In this document: piece after piece, positions 1 to 6,825 of the stretch | Layout of the letters: each line of letters begins with the position of its first letter | Position numbering within the stretch: the stretch's first letter is position 1 | Source: Planctomycetota bacterium | Lineage (GTDB): Bacteria > Planctomycetota > UBA1135 > UBA2386 | NCBI GenBank assembly: GCA_003235605.1 | Contig: QJVU01000738.1 | Coordinates: forward strand, 1-10,346 | Length of the DNA stretch: 10,346 nt | Reading direction: 5' to 3' | Notes under the pieces: generated by a model | The model's database searches: none | Told to the model about the DNA's origin: nothing | What the model saw: only the letters and a program-made list of their open reading frames with translations | Made by a program: the position numbers and the translations under genes

Positions 1-1
1 C

Positions 2-457
2 ATCAACGGCAAGAAGGTCACGCTGGACCCGGAAGGGCTCAACCTGACAGCAAAGCTCATGCTCAAGGTGCTGGAGGAGTTCCCCGACGTCAGCGCAGTG
101 GGAGGACTGACCATGGGCGCCGACCCCCTGGCGGCTGCGATCAGCGCACTATCCTTCGAGACGGGCCAGAACCTTCGAGCCTTCCTGGTTCGCAAGGAGC
201 CCAAGGGGCACGGAACCGATTCGCTCATCGAAGGCGATCTAGCCCCCGGAGAAAAGGTGGCAATCCTCGAAGACACGATCACCACGGGGGCTTCTGCTCG
301 CAAGGCGATTGCCGCTGTCACCGGGGCGGGGGCCGAACCCTTGCTGGTGCTGGCCGTCGCTGACCGTGAAGATCCTGACGCCGACAACTTCCGCGCGGAA
401 TTCGACGTCCGCGCCTTGCTGACGCTCAGCGACATCCGGGGCGCTGCACATGGCTGA
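2..457 (+). CDS. pyrE: Orotate phosphoribosyltransferase, 5'-truncated by window edge
   Basis: This is the C-terminal 151 residues of PyrE, which transfers phosphoribose from PRPP to orotate to form OMP in cytoplasmic de novo pyrimidine synthesis. The frame is open from base 2, so the true start lies outside the window. Visible family landmarks, in order, are INGKKVTLDPEG near the left edge, VGGLTMGADPLA, the flexible catalytic loop RKEPKGHGT (lysine and histidine present), and the PRPP-binding motif VAILEDTITTGAS with its paired acidic residues and TTG. The protein ends soon after LLTLSDI, as expected for the family. Its stop overlaps the start of the next gene by 8 nt, suggesting co-transcription and translational coupling with the flavin reductase. 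The motif set makes confusion with other phosphoribosyltransferases unlikely. Confidence 0.95.
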   Translation: MNGKKVTLDPEGLNLTAKLMLKVLEEFPDVSAVGGLTMGADPLAAAISALSFETGQNLRAFLVRKEPKGHGTDSLIEGDLAPGEKVAILEDTITTGASARKAIAAVTGAGAEPLLVLAVADREDPDADNFRAEFDVRALLTLSDIRGAAHG

Positions 458-926
458 GATACCCGCGCGCGCCCGGGCCCTCGGCAAGGTGCCCAGTGGG
501 TTGTTCGTCCTCAGCACCGGCGAAGGCGAGTCGCTCACCGGCTCGCTGGTCTCCCTCGTACAGCAGGTGGGGTTTGCGCCCCTGACGATCAGCGTTGCCG
601 TCGCCCGCGGCCGACCGATAGAGGCAGTTCTTCGCAGCCACGGTCGTTTCTGCCTGGCGGTGATCGGCCAGTCCTCCAGATCGCTGCTGGCACACTTCGC
701 CAGGGGTTTCGCCCCCGGAGACCGGCCCTTCGACGGCATCGATACCGTGATCAGCGATGTCGGCGTACCCTATCCCAAGGCGGCACCTGCGCACCTTGCG
801 TGCAAGGTCATCGGTGAGGTGACGTGGACGGATCACGTCCTGTTCTGCGGTGAAGTCGTGGGCGGCGCGTGCGACAGCGAGGAACAGCCTCTCGTGCACC
901 TGCGCAAGGACGGCCGGAGCTACTGA
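450..926 (+). CDS. Flavin reductase-like protein (FMN-binding split barrel)
   Basis: A 158-residue protein that looks like a stand-alone flavin reductase-like domain, the split-barrel fold that binds FMN and in many members reduces it with NAD(P)H. The N-terminus LGKVPSGLFVLSTGEG, followed by SLVSLVQQVGFAPLTISVAV and a GRPIEAVL segment, follows the usual order of flavin-contacting strands. The C-terminus LVHLRKDGRSY matches the typical end of this subfamily and of the reductase domain attached to some flavodiiron proteins. The ATG at 450 lies inside pyrE and has no clear Shine-Dalgarno, so translation is probably coupled to pyrE. The next gene downstream has a flavin-dependent nitroreductase domain, so this protein could supply reduced flavin or act in the same redox process; that is inference. 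The physiological substrate cannot be told from sequence. Confidence 0.85.
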   Translation: MAEIPARARALGKVPSGLFVLSTGEGESLTGSLVSLVQQVGFAPLTISVAVARGRPIEAVLRSHGRFCLAVIGQSSRSLLAHFARGFAPGDRPFDGIDTVISDVGVPYPKAAPAHLACKVIGEVTWTDHVLFCGEVVGGACDSEEQPLVHLRKDGRSY

Positions 927-940
927 CCGCGCCTGACGCC

Positions 941-2314
941 ATGAGCTGGCCCTTGCCGATCAGCGCGATCATCCCGGCAGCGGGAAGGGGTACGCGGATG
1001 GGTGGGGACAAGGCTCTTGCCCGGATCGGTGGCCGGTCGCTGCTTGGTCGCGTGGTGGCCGACTGCCGGCTCGCAGGTATCGCAGAGGTTCTCGTGGTGC
1101 GTTCCACAGGCCAAGAGGCGCCTCCCGCAGACGTTGAGCAACCTGTCCGGATCGTGTCGGTCCCCGTCGGGGGCGAGATGCTCGACAGCATACGGGCCGG
1201 AATCACCGCACTGCCCTCGGCCACCCGGTTGGTCGTCCACTTTCCCGTGGACTACGCGTTGGCTGGAGCCGAGACCGTGGCCTTGCTCGTGGCACGACTC
1301 GCTGCCGGAGCCGAGATCGTCCTGCCGACTTGCGGCGGACGACCCGGCCACCCGATCGGCCTGACGCGGAACGTGATCGAGGAGGCCCTGGACACCCGGG
1401 TCCACAGCCTGAGGGACGTGATCGGACGGGATCGGTCCCGGGTGCGCGCCGTCCCGGTTCGCAACCCCTGGGTCCTGCGAGATCTGGATACCAACGCGGA
1501 TCTCCAGGCGGCCGCAGCATACCTGCGCTGTGTCCACCTTTCCCCCACCGAGCAAATGCGGGTGCACAGGAGCCGGCGCTCCTACCACGGCGACCCGGTT
1601 TCCGAGGAACAGCTGGGGTGGATCGTGGACTCCGCGCGCTATGCGCCGACATCGAGCTTCATCCAGGCCTACTCCGTCGTGGCAGTGCGCGACCCGGACA
1701 AGAAGCGTGCGGTCGCCCGCTTGTGCGGCGACCAGCCTCATATCCTCGAGGCGCCGGTGTTCCTCGCGATCTGTGCCGATCTCTACAAGCTCAAGCTCTG
1801 CTGCGAGCGCCACGGCAAGGACCTACGCCACCGCAGCCTGGAGGTCTTCGTGCAGGCTTCCATAGACGCTGCGTTGGTGGGCCAGAACCTCCAGCTTGCG
1901 GCGGAATCCGAGGGGCTGGGGTCCTGCATGCTGGGCGCCGCGAGAAACCACCCGGTCGAGCTGGCACGGCTGCTGGACTTGCCCAGGCACGTCTACGTGG
2001 TGTTCGGGATGGTGATCGGCAGGGCCAGGGACGAACCCGTGGCCCGTGGGCGCATGCCCCTCGACGGAGTGCTGCACCACGAGAGCTACCGCACCGACCA
2101 CCTGCAGGAGGCGATCGACGCCGCGGACGCCAGCATGCGGGACTGGGCTCGGCGCACCAACCGCGAGCTGGGCGGCTACCTCGGGCGCCCCGTGAACGAG
2201 CAGAAGGGCTGGAGCGATCGGATGGCGGCGCTCTGGGGCAGGGACCGTGACTTCCGCGCCGCCCTGGGGCCGGAGCTGGCCGCCCTGGGCTTCGGCTTCT
2301 TCGAGGTGCCCTAG
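941..2314 (+). CDS. Fusion: MocA-like nucleotidyltransferase + NfsA-type nitroreductase
   Basis: A 457-residue protein with two enzymatic domains in one uninterrupted frame. Residues about 7-195 form a MobA/MocA-like nucleotidyltransferase: PAAGRGTRMGGDK (about 12-24) is the NTP-binding loop, PVDYAL carries the likely metal-binding Asp104, GRPGHPIGL (about 134-141) is typical of MocA, and DLDTNADL closes the domain. Residues about 200-457 form an FMN-dependent nitroreductase of NfsA type, with HRSRRSYHG (about 209-217), APTSSFIQAYSVV, an ICADLYKLKL stretch, GLGSCMLGAARN and a C-terminal segment rich in charged helices. MocA proteins cytidylylate molybdopterin; NfsA proteins reduce quinones or nitro compounds with NADPH. 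The joint function is unknown. I chose the ATG at 941, 14 nt after the previous stop, because the longer GTG start at 869 adds 24 unrelated residues that overlap the flavin reductase. An internal ATG at 1556 could in principle also yield a separate nitroreductase. Confidence 0.85.
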   Translation: MSWPLPISAIIPAAGRGTRMGGDKALARIGGRSLLGRVVADCRLAGIAEVLVVRSTGQEAPPADVEQPVRIVSVPVGGEMLDSIRAGITALPSATRLVVHFPVDYALAGAETVALLVARLAAGAEIVLPTCGGRPGHPIGLTRNVIEEALDTRVHSLRDVIGRDRSRVRAVPVRNPWVLRDLDTNADLQAAAAYLRCVHLSPTEQMRVHRSRRSYHGDPVSEEQLGWIVDSARYAPTSSFIQAYSVVAVRDPDKKRAVARLCGDQPHILEAPVFLAICADLYKLKLCCERHGKDLRHRSLEVFVQASIDAALVGQNLQLAAESEGLGSCMLGAARNHPVELARLLDLPRHVYVVFGMVIGRARDEPVARGRMPLDGVLHHESYRTDHLQEAIDAADASMRDWARRTNRELGGYLGRPVNEQKGWSDRMAALWGRDRDFRAALGPELAALGFGFFEVP

Positions 2315-2401
2315 CACGGGTGAAGGGTGCTGGTCGGGCATCTGCGGCGGACCGGGCAGGATTGCCTAAGCTCCCACCCCTCGACGGCTCGATGCAGGGA
2401 C

Positions 2402-3184
2402 ATGGCCCGAACCCTGACGGTCCCACCCTACGCTCTGGCGGCACTGCCCCTTCTCGCGACACTGCTGGCATCCTGCAAGACTCCTGAGTTTGCGGCCGAG
2501 GCCGGGTACATGGTGATGGAGATGGCCGGTGAGTTCGGCTTTGCAGGTTCCGGTGGCGGTGGCGGCACCGCGAACATCAACCTCGGCGAGGGCTTGGACA
2601 TCTCGAACGCGGATTCTCCCTATCTCAAGTTGGAGACCTCGGCGCTGGGGTTCCGCTTTGAACTGTCCGGCTTCAAGTACTCTGATTCGGGGGACTCCAT
2701 CCTGAACGCCAACTTCGGCGACATCATCGCCGGTTCGACGGTCACGACGGACGTGGACATGTGGAACCTCAAGGGCACGATCGCCTATGAGGTGCTGGAC
2801 CTCGGATTCCTGCGTGTGTCCCCCGGAGTCAGCCTGGACTACTTCGACGTCGATTTGGACATGGTGGCAACGTCACCCATCGCCGCGTTCGAGAAGATCG
2901 ACTTCCGGGCGCCGGTTCCGATGCCCTACGTGAACGCACAGCTGGAGTATGGAAGCTTCACCCTCGACGCAGAGCTGTCGGGCATGTCCGCGAACCTGCC
3001 GGACGCAGACGGCCTCTATTGGGACTTGAGCACCAAGCTGCGCTACAAGCCGCTTCCCCTGGTCGAGGTTTTCCTCGGCTACCGCTACCTCCAGATCGAC
3101 GCCGACGGCACGACCGACGGCCAGGACTTCGACGCCGACATTCACCTGAACGGCCTGTTCTTTGGCGGCAGGATCAGCTTCTGA
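2402..3184 (+). CDS. Predicted outer-membrane beta-barrel protein with lipobox
   Basis: A 260-residue exported protein. The N-terminus has a short basic start, a hydrophobic stretch and a lipobox-like LLASC ending at Cys25, so it may be a lipoprotein. After a Gly-rich run (SGGGGG) the rest consists of alternating polar/hydrophobic segments separated by acidic loops, for example LKLETSALGFRFELSGFKY, NLKGTIAYEVL, PYVNAQLEYGSFTLDAEL and VEVFLGYRYLQIDAD. It ends GLFFGGRISF with a terminal Phe, a common feature of outer-membrane barrels. About eight strands seem possible. I chose the ATG at 2402 because it gives a clean signal peptide and has AGGG just upstream; a start at 2327 adds an unlikely hydrophilic leader. 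No specific family is recognised. It is separated by 87 nt from the fusion gene and is probably its own transcript. Confidence 0.75.
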   Translation: MARTLTVPPYALAALPLLATLLASCKTPEFAAEAGYMVMEMAGEFGFAGSGGGGGTANINLGEGLDISNADSPYLKLETSALGFRFELSGFKYSDSGDSILNANFGDIIAGSTVTTDVDMWNLKGTIAYEVLDLGFLRVSPGVSLDYFDVDLDMVATSPIAAFEKIDFRAPVPMPYVNAQLEYGSFTLDAELSGMSANLPDADGLYWDLSTKLRYKPLPLVEVFLGYRYLQIDADGTTDGQDFDADIHLNGLFFGGRISF

Positions 3185-3190
3185 GCCGGA

Positions 3191-4162
3191 TCACGAACGG
3201 CGGAGGCTTGGCGAGGGCAACGTCAGGTGAGACTCGAGGATCCGCTTGGCTTCACTGGTACGCAGGAACCTGAGCAACTCCGCCAGTCCGGGTTGCCACT
3301 CCGTCGTGTAGATCAGACGGAAGGTGCAACCGAGGGGATAGGCACCGCGGAGGTAGTTGGCCACGCTGGCCCGCATGTCGTTGATCTCGAGGGCACGTAC
3401 ATCTTCCCTTCGACGCTCGTACCTGTGGATCGCGACGAGGCCCAGGGCTCGGGGCTCCCGGGACACGTAGTCGAGAACGCGGTCACCGTCGGGCAGCAGC
3501 ACGGCAATCTCTGCAGCCTTGCCGGTCATCTGTAGTAGCTTGGCGGCCGGATCGTCCCTCCGGGCAGGCGCCTCGCAAACCGGTTGGATTGGAAGTGCCT
3601 GCCATCCCACGTCGCGCCAGTTGTTGATGCGGCCGTCCAGGACCTTCTGCAGCCCATCGCTGAACAGTGAGCTGACGGTATTGCTGGGATGCGCGACGAC
3701 CACCGCGATGCGATAGCCAAGCACCTTGGCGATCAAACCATGCTTGATCTCGTTGGATGACAGCGGCACTCCCACGATGGCGGCGCTGTTCTGCGTGATG
3801 ACGTTGCCGATGCAGGCCCGGTCGTGCTCCTCCAGGAGTACGAGGTCGATACGAGGATGAGCGCCTTCGAAGGATTCCTCCAGGTCGTCACCGAAGAGGT
3901 ACCGGGCGCTGGGCGAGCAGAACAAGCGCAGGCTGAGCCGCCCGCCGGGCGGCGGCGCCGTGGCCATGAGAGGCGCTGCGGGAATCCGCTCCGGGACAGC
4001 GGTGTCTTGCAAGTCGGCTGTGCCCTGCAGGACGGAAGCATCGTCCAACCCCTGTCCAAAGGTGCCCGCGTAGCCCTCCTCGTCGTAGAGGCTGCTCAGG
4101 TCGTCCCCACAGCCGGTGAGCATCACCGTCGCCAGCAGCCAGAGTGCGGTTTTCCTGCCCAT
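3191..4162 (-). CDS. PstS-like periplasmic solute-binding lipoprotein
   Basis: A 323-residue protein with a signal peptide ending in the lipobox MLTGC (Cys18), followed by an acidic, low-complexity linker to about residue 70. The rest looks like a PstS-type periplasmic binding protein: an initial strand SLRLFCSPSAR, a middle segment where binding is usually blocked by NAVIVG-like residues (here NSAAIVGVPLSSNEI), YRIAVVVAHPSNTVSSL, and LQKVLDGRINNWRDVG, which corresponds to the PstS IF.GKI.NW.DVGG motif. The C-terminal half has ALGLVAIHRY and YPLGCTFRLIYTTEW (matching the usual YPL...Y.Y block). I chose the ATG at 4162, preceded by AGGAAGA, over an upstream in-frame start at 4276 that would bury the signal peptide. 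No ABC permease or ATPase gene is next to it, so its ligand (phosphate or another oxyanion) and partner are unknown. Confidence 0.8.
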   Translation of the reverse strand: MGRKTALWLLATVMLTGCGDDLSSLYDEEGYAGTFGQGLDDASVLQGTADLQDTAVPERIPAAPLMATAPPPGGRLSLRLFCSPSARYLFGDDLEESFEGAHPRIDLVLLEEHDRACIGNVITQNSAAIVGVPLSSNEIKHGLIAKVLGYRIAVVVAHPSNTVSSLFSDGLQKVLDGRINNWRDVGWQALPIQPVCEAPARRDDPAAKLLQMTGKAAEIAVLLPDGDRVLDYVSREPRALGLVAIHRYERRREDVRALEINDMRASVANYLRGAYPLGCTFRLIYTTEWQPGLAELLRFLRTSEAKRILESHLTLPSPSLRRS

Positions 4163-4228
4163 TCTTCCTGGGTCTGTTGCGAGGCCCGACGGTCCGGGCA
4201 CACCCGTTGTTGCACTATCGATCATTGG

Positions 4229-4307
4229 AAAGGGCGTCGTTGAGGAAAACAACGACAATGCCGATGTCACGGGCACCTGGGAACGCCCTTTGGCGCTTGC
4301 GAGCGCC
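4229..4307. repeat. Cluster of inverted repeats between esterase and PstS-like genes
   Basis: Three stems can be read directly. AAAGGGCGT (4229-4237) pairs perfectly with ACGCCCTTT (4283-4291). Inside it GTCGTTG (4236-4242) pairs with CAACGAC (4250-4256) around a 7-nt loop. Just right of the outer stem GGCGCT (4292-4297) pairs with AGCGCC (4302-4307) around TGCG. The minus-strand transcript would carry these between the esterase stop (4372) and the PstS-like ATG (4162). The outer stem with flanking A and T runs resembles a terminator or a structured 5' leader. The role is undetermined; the 209-nt gap holds no gene I can support. Confidence 0.6.
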
Positions 4308-4371
4308 TCGTTCGGGGGCTCGGAGGCCGAAGAGGGCCACTTGGGGGACGCCCAGGAGCACTGGAGCGCAC

Positions 4372-5370
4372 CTAGGAGAGGGCCAGCACCAAGCGCGGGA
4401 TCGACACCCCGTAGCGATAGGAGGTGCCGAAATGTCCGTCCTCGAACACCTCGAATTCGTGGGCGACCCCCAGCTCCTCCAGGGTTGCGTGCAGCAGGCG
4501 AGCGCCGAGGTGCAGGTGGAACTCATCACGGCTGCCGACATCGAGGAACAACAGGTCCAGGGACGTCAGCGCATCCCGGCAGGATGCCACCATCCGGCAT
4601 GGATCGTGGGCCAGCCATTGTTCGAAGACATCGCGTCGGAAGGCCCCGCTCACCGGGTCGAAGGGCAGCTCGTAGCCAGCACCGTCCTGGCGCGGCGAGT
4701 AACAGGCAGACATCGCCAGGATGCTCAAGGTGAGGATCTGCTCCGTGGACTTCTTCTCCTTGGTGTGGAAGTCGATCAGGAACTTCTCCACGGAGCCGCT
4801 GCGGGCAACCGCCGCCGCGGCCTTTGGAATGTCGGGTAGATAGCCGTACTCGAAGTAGCAGTCGCCGCTGTGGCAGGCGACGGCGGCAAAGGTGTCTGAG
4901 GCCTCCATGCCCAGTCGGAGAGCGCCGTAACCACCACTGCTCTTGCCGGCCACTCCGGTGCGTCCGGTCGCCAGGCGATCCTTGAGGAAGGGGACGATCT
5001 CCTGCACCAGGTAGTCCTGGTAGCGGCCCACGGCCGGCGAGTTGATGTACTGGCTGCCGCCCAGGGCGGTGCTGCAATCGGGAAGGGCCAGCACCGCGGC
5101 GGACATACCGCTGGCGATGAGACCGTTCATGCGGTCGTCGATGGCGGGGGACCAGAGGCTGTCGGCGAGCAACATGCGGCCGCGACCGCCGAAGCCCGGC
5201 AGGAGCAGGATCAGCGGTAGTCCCTGGCAGTCCCTGGGGTCGTGATCAGGCGGCAGATAGACCCAAACGACGCGCTCTACGGGATCACCCAGGGGATTGT
5301 CCTTCAACACCTCGCTGGTGAACGACCAGCCGTGAACGACGCCCTTGCCCTTGGTGTTGCTCCTGGCCAA
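4372..5370 (-). CDS. Esterase D-type alpha/beta hydrolase
   Basis: A 332-residue alpha/beta hydrolase of the putative esterase family (esterase D, S-formylglutathione hydrolase, antigen 85-like). PLILLLPGFGGRG (about 52-64) forms the oxyanion-hole region, GKSSGGYGALRLGM supplies the G-x-S-x-G nucleophile elbow with Ser144, LDVGSRDEF supplies the likely Asp282, and EDGHFGTSYRY the catalytic His313. No signal peptide is visible, suggesting a cytoplasmic location. There is no in-frame ATG near the N-terminus and the start appears to be TTG at 5370, with only CTG candidates further up before a stop at about 5428; the start is therefore uncertain. It follows the secreted-protein gene by 49 nt on the same strand and may be co-transcribed with it. 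The substrate cannot be inferred; the family covers carboxyl esters, acyl thioesters and some polyester or siderophore esters. Confidence 0.85.
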   Translation of the reverse strand: MARSNTKGKGVVHGWSFTSEVLKDNPLGDPVERVVWVYLPPDHDPRDCQGLPLILLLPGFGGRGRMLLADSLWSPAIDDRMNGLIASGMSAAVLALPDCSTALGGSQYINSPAVGRYQDYLVQEIVPFLKDRLATGRTGVAGKSSGGYGALRLGMEASDTFAAVACHSGDCYFEYGYLPDIPKAAAAVARSGSVEKFLIDFHTKEKKSTEQILTLSILAMSACYSPRQDGAGYELPFDPVSGAFRRDVFEQWLAHDPCRMVASCRDALTSLDLLFLDVGSRDEFHLHLGARLLHATLEELGVAHEFEVFEDGHFGTSYRYGVSIPRLVLALS

Positions 5371-5419
5371 ATGACAGGAGTCTACCCTGGTTCGGCAAGG
5401 GGAAGACAGTGCCGAGAGA

Positions 5420-6580
5420 TCACCAGATCAGCTGGAACACGTTGCCCGTTCCGATGCTGGTGAAGGCGGTCCTGCTCTGAGCGTAGCTGCCCTCTCCGGA
5501 AAGCACGGTCATGGGGATGATTGGCGAACCGACTGTGGTGCCGAGGGTGACCTTGACGCCGTCCGAGACCGCCAGGTTGGCGGCCGGGTTCACCCGCGGG
5601 TCCAGGACCAGCCACTGGTTGTAGAGCACGATGCCGGCAAAGACACTCTTGTTCGGTACCGGGACCTTCAGCTCGGCGAAGCCACCGATGTTGGTCTGGG
5701 TGAAGGACCATCCGGTCAGGTCCGTGTAGATGTTGCAGGGTTGCAGGCCCATGAACCCCAGATTTGCCGGCAGCGGAGTGCTGTTCCAGGTCTTGGTGTT
5801 GAGGCCGAAAACCGACGCACAGCGGACGTTGTTGGGTGCGCCAAAAAGGTAGAGCTCCAGGTTGCCGCCGCCAGGTCCAGGGGCCCAGCCGTAGACCCGG
5901 TTCTGACCGGAAGGACAACCCAGAGAGGTGTCGCTGATCAGCTCGACCTTGCCGAGACCTTCGGGCTGGCTCCACACCGCGTCCGTGTAGTAGTTGTAGG
6001 TGACGTTGCGAGACTCGTAGGCGTAGTGCTCCACGCACAGGTGCGGTCCCTTGAAGGCGAAGGGCGAGCTGAAGGGGAAGCGGATGTCGAAGGGCGGCAA
6101 GCCGGTGTTCGGCAGTGCCAGGTCCGGCATGTTTGCAGTGGGCCCGGGATTGGGCCCAATGTCCAGGGTGCCGGCGAACAGGCCGGTGTTGCCGGTGACG
6201 TACGCGGGTCCCGCTAGGATCGAGTCGCTGCTGTAGTTGCCCATCAGCACGCGCCAGGTCGGGATCGGGATCGTGGTGGACCGCGGCTTGCGGGTCATCG
6301 GCTCCACCTTGTTGCCGTTCACGTAGAGAACGTTGCCATCGCGCCGGTAGCGGATCTCTTTGATGGACTGGTTGAGCGCGGCCGCGACCAGGGAAGTGTG
6401 CACGAACTGCTGGTGGCGGATCTGGTCCATCCCCAGTGCATGGTCGAGGGTGTTGCCTTCGATGGTTGCGTACGCGGGTGGAACCACCAGGCTACCGGAC
6501 TGGGCTGCTGGAGCAGCGGTCAACAGGATGGTTGTCAGGGCGCCAGCGGCCATGGCTTTCAACAGAGCAACGCGTTTCAT
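5420..6580 (-). CDS. Secreted protein of unknown function (Planctomycetota-type)
   Basis: A 386-residue exported protein without a function I recognise. MKRVALLKAMAAGALTTILL followed by TAAPAAQS is a good Sec signal peptide, with likely cleavage around residues 25-27. The mature N-terminus starts VVPPAYATIEGNTLDHALGM and then RHQQFVHTSL, with a following KEIRYRRDG segment; this order resembles a family of secreted proteins I recall as multi-copy in some uncultured Planctomycetota. The remainder is rich in beta-forming, aromatic and Asn/Pro/Gly residues. Four cysteines in the mature part (in HLCVEH, SLGCPSG, VRCASV and QPCNIY) could make two disulfides, consistent with an extracytoplasmic location. 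The ATG at 6580 is preceded by AGGAAG at good spacing, which fixes the start. The frame stays open far upstream, but that extension is antisense to the pdxR-like gene and is not counted. Confidence 0.8.
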   Translation of the reverse strand: MKRVALLKAMAAGALTTILLTAAPAAQSGSLVVPPAYATIEGNTLDHALGMDQIRHQQFVHTSLVAAALNQSIKEIRYRRDGNVLYVNGNKVEPMTRKPRSTTIPIPTWRVLMGNYSSDSILAGPAYVTGNTGLFAGTLDIGPNPGPTANMPDLALPNTGLPPFDIRFPFSSPFAFKGPHLCVEHYAYESRNVTYNYYTDAVWSQPEGLGKVELISDTSLGCPSGQNRVYGWAPGPGGGNLELYLFGAPNNVRCASVFGLNTKTWNSTPLPANLGFMGLQPCNIYTDLTGWSFTQTNIGGFAELKVPVPNKSVFAGIVLYNQWLVLDPRVNPAANLAVSDGVKVTLGTTVGSPIIPMTVLSGEGSYAQSRTAFTSIGTGNVFQLIW

Positions 6581-6600
6581 GTCGACTTCCTGGGACTCCG

Positions 6601-6640
6601 TGGTCGGAATGGGTCTGATTGGGTCCGAATGGCTCGAAAC
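6601..6640. repeat. Degenerate 10-bp tandem repeat upstream of secreted-protein gene
   Basis: Four consecutive 10-bp units read TGGTCGGAAT, GGGTCTGATT, GGGTCCGAAT and GGCTCGAAAC on the plus strand, sharing a GGNTCNGAAT-like pattern; the first three are closest. On the minus strand they sit 21-60 nt before the ATG of the secreted-protein gene, so they lie in its 5' untranslated leader or promoter. Units of about one helical turn suit a protein-binding array. Confidence 0.55.
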
Positions 6641-6665
6641 CGGCGTCGGTCGGGTAGGCGTCGGC

Positions 6666-6712
6666 GGTCCTTCGGGACGGGGGCCGTCCTGGCCGGCCGT
6701 CCTTGGGGACAA
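6666..6712. repeat. GC-rich inverted repeats in divergent intergenic region
   Basis: GGACGG (6675-6680) and CCGTCC (6684-6689) form a perfect 6-bp stem with a GGG loop. The palindrome GGCCGGCC follows at 6691-6698, and CCGTCC recurs at 6697-6702 before GGGGAC. The minus-strand leader of the secreted-protein gene could fold here, but simple GC richness could also explain it. Confidence 0.4.
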
Positions 6713-6825
6713 TCGCGAATGAGCGTATGGAATGGGTGTCTGGGGGGGAACCCGCCGCCGCCGCGCCTGCTGTAATGGTTCTGTATTCCGGACAAATTGG
6801 AAGTATTGACAGACAGAGATTGTCC
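6707..6825. promoter_or_regulatory. Candidate operator sites for the MocR/PdxR-like regulator
   Basis: GGACAATC (6707-6714) and its exact reverse complement GATTGTCC (6818-6825) flank a third shorter copy, GGACAA (6790-6795). An 11-bp spaced direct repeat, CTGTAAT (6770-6776) and CTGTATT (6781-6787), lies between. The last sites end 17 nt before the regulator's ATG. MocR regulators commonly bind repeated half-sites in their own control region, so autoregulation is plausible; the assignment is inference. Confidence 0.4.

Noticed and set aside
941..1555. CofC/FbiD-like guanylyltransferase, suggesting coenzyme F420 synthesis with the nitroreductase as FbiB-like reductase
   Set aside because: The NTP loop (PAAGRGTRMGGDK) and GRPGHP motif fit MocA rather than CofC, and the nitroreductase fits NfsA rather than the FbiB C-terminal domain. 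No other F420 gene is visible.
1330..2250. Plus-strand frame of about 300 residues inside the fusion gene
   Set aside because: Arg/Gly/Pro-rich shadow of the real frame; the nucleotidyltransferase-nitroreductase motifs lie in the other frame.
3185..3190. Bidirectional terminator between the convergent barrel and PstS-like genes
   Set aside because: Only 6 nt separate the stops and no inverted repeat spans them.
6751..6766. GCC-rich run after a G7 tract as a regulatory repeat
   Set aside because: Short low-complexity GC sequence, expected by chance at this base composition.
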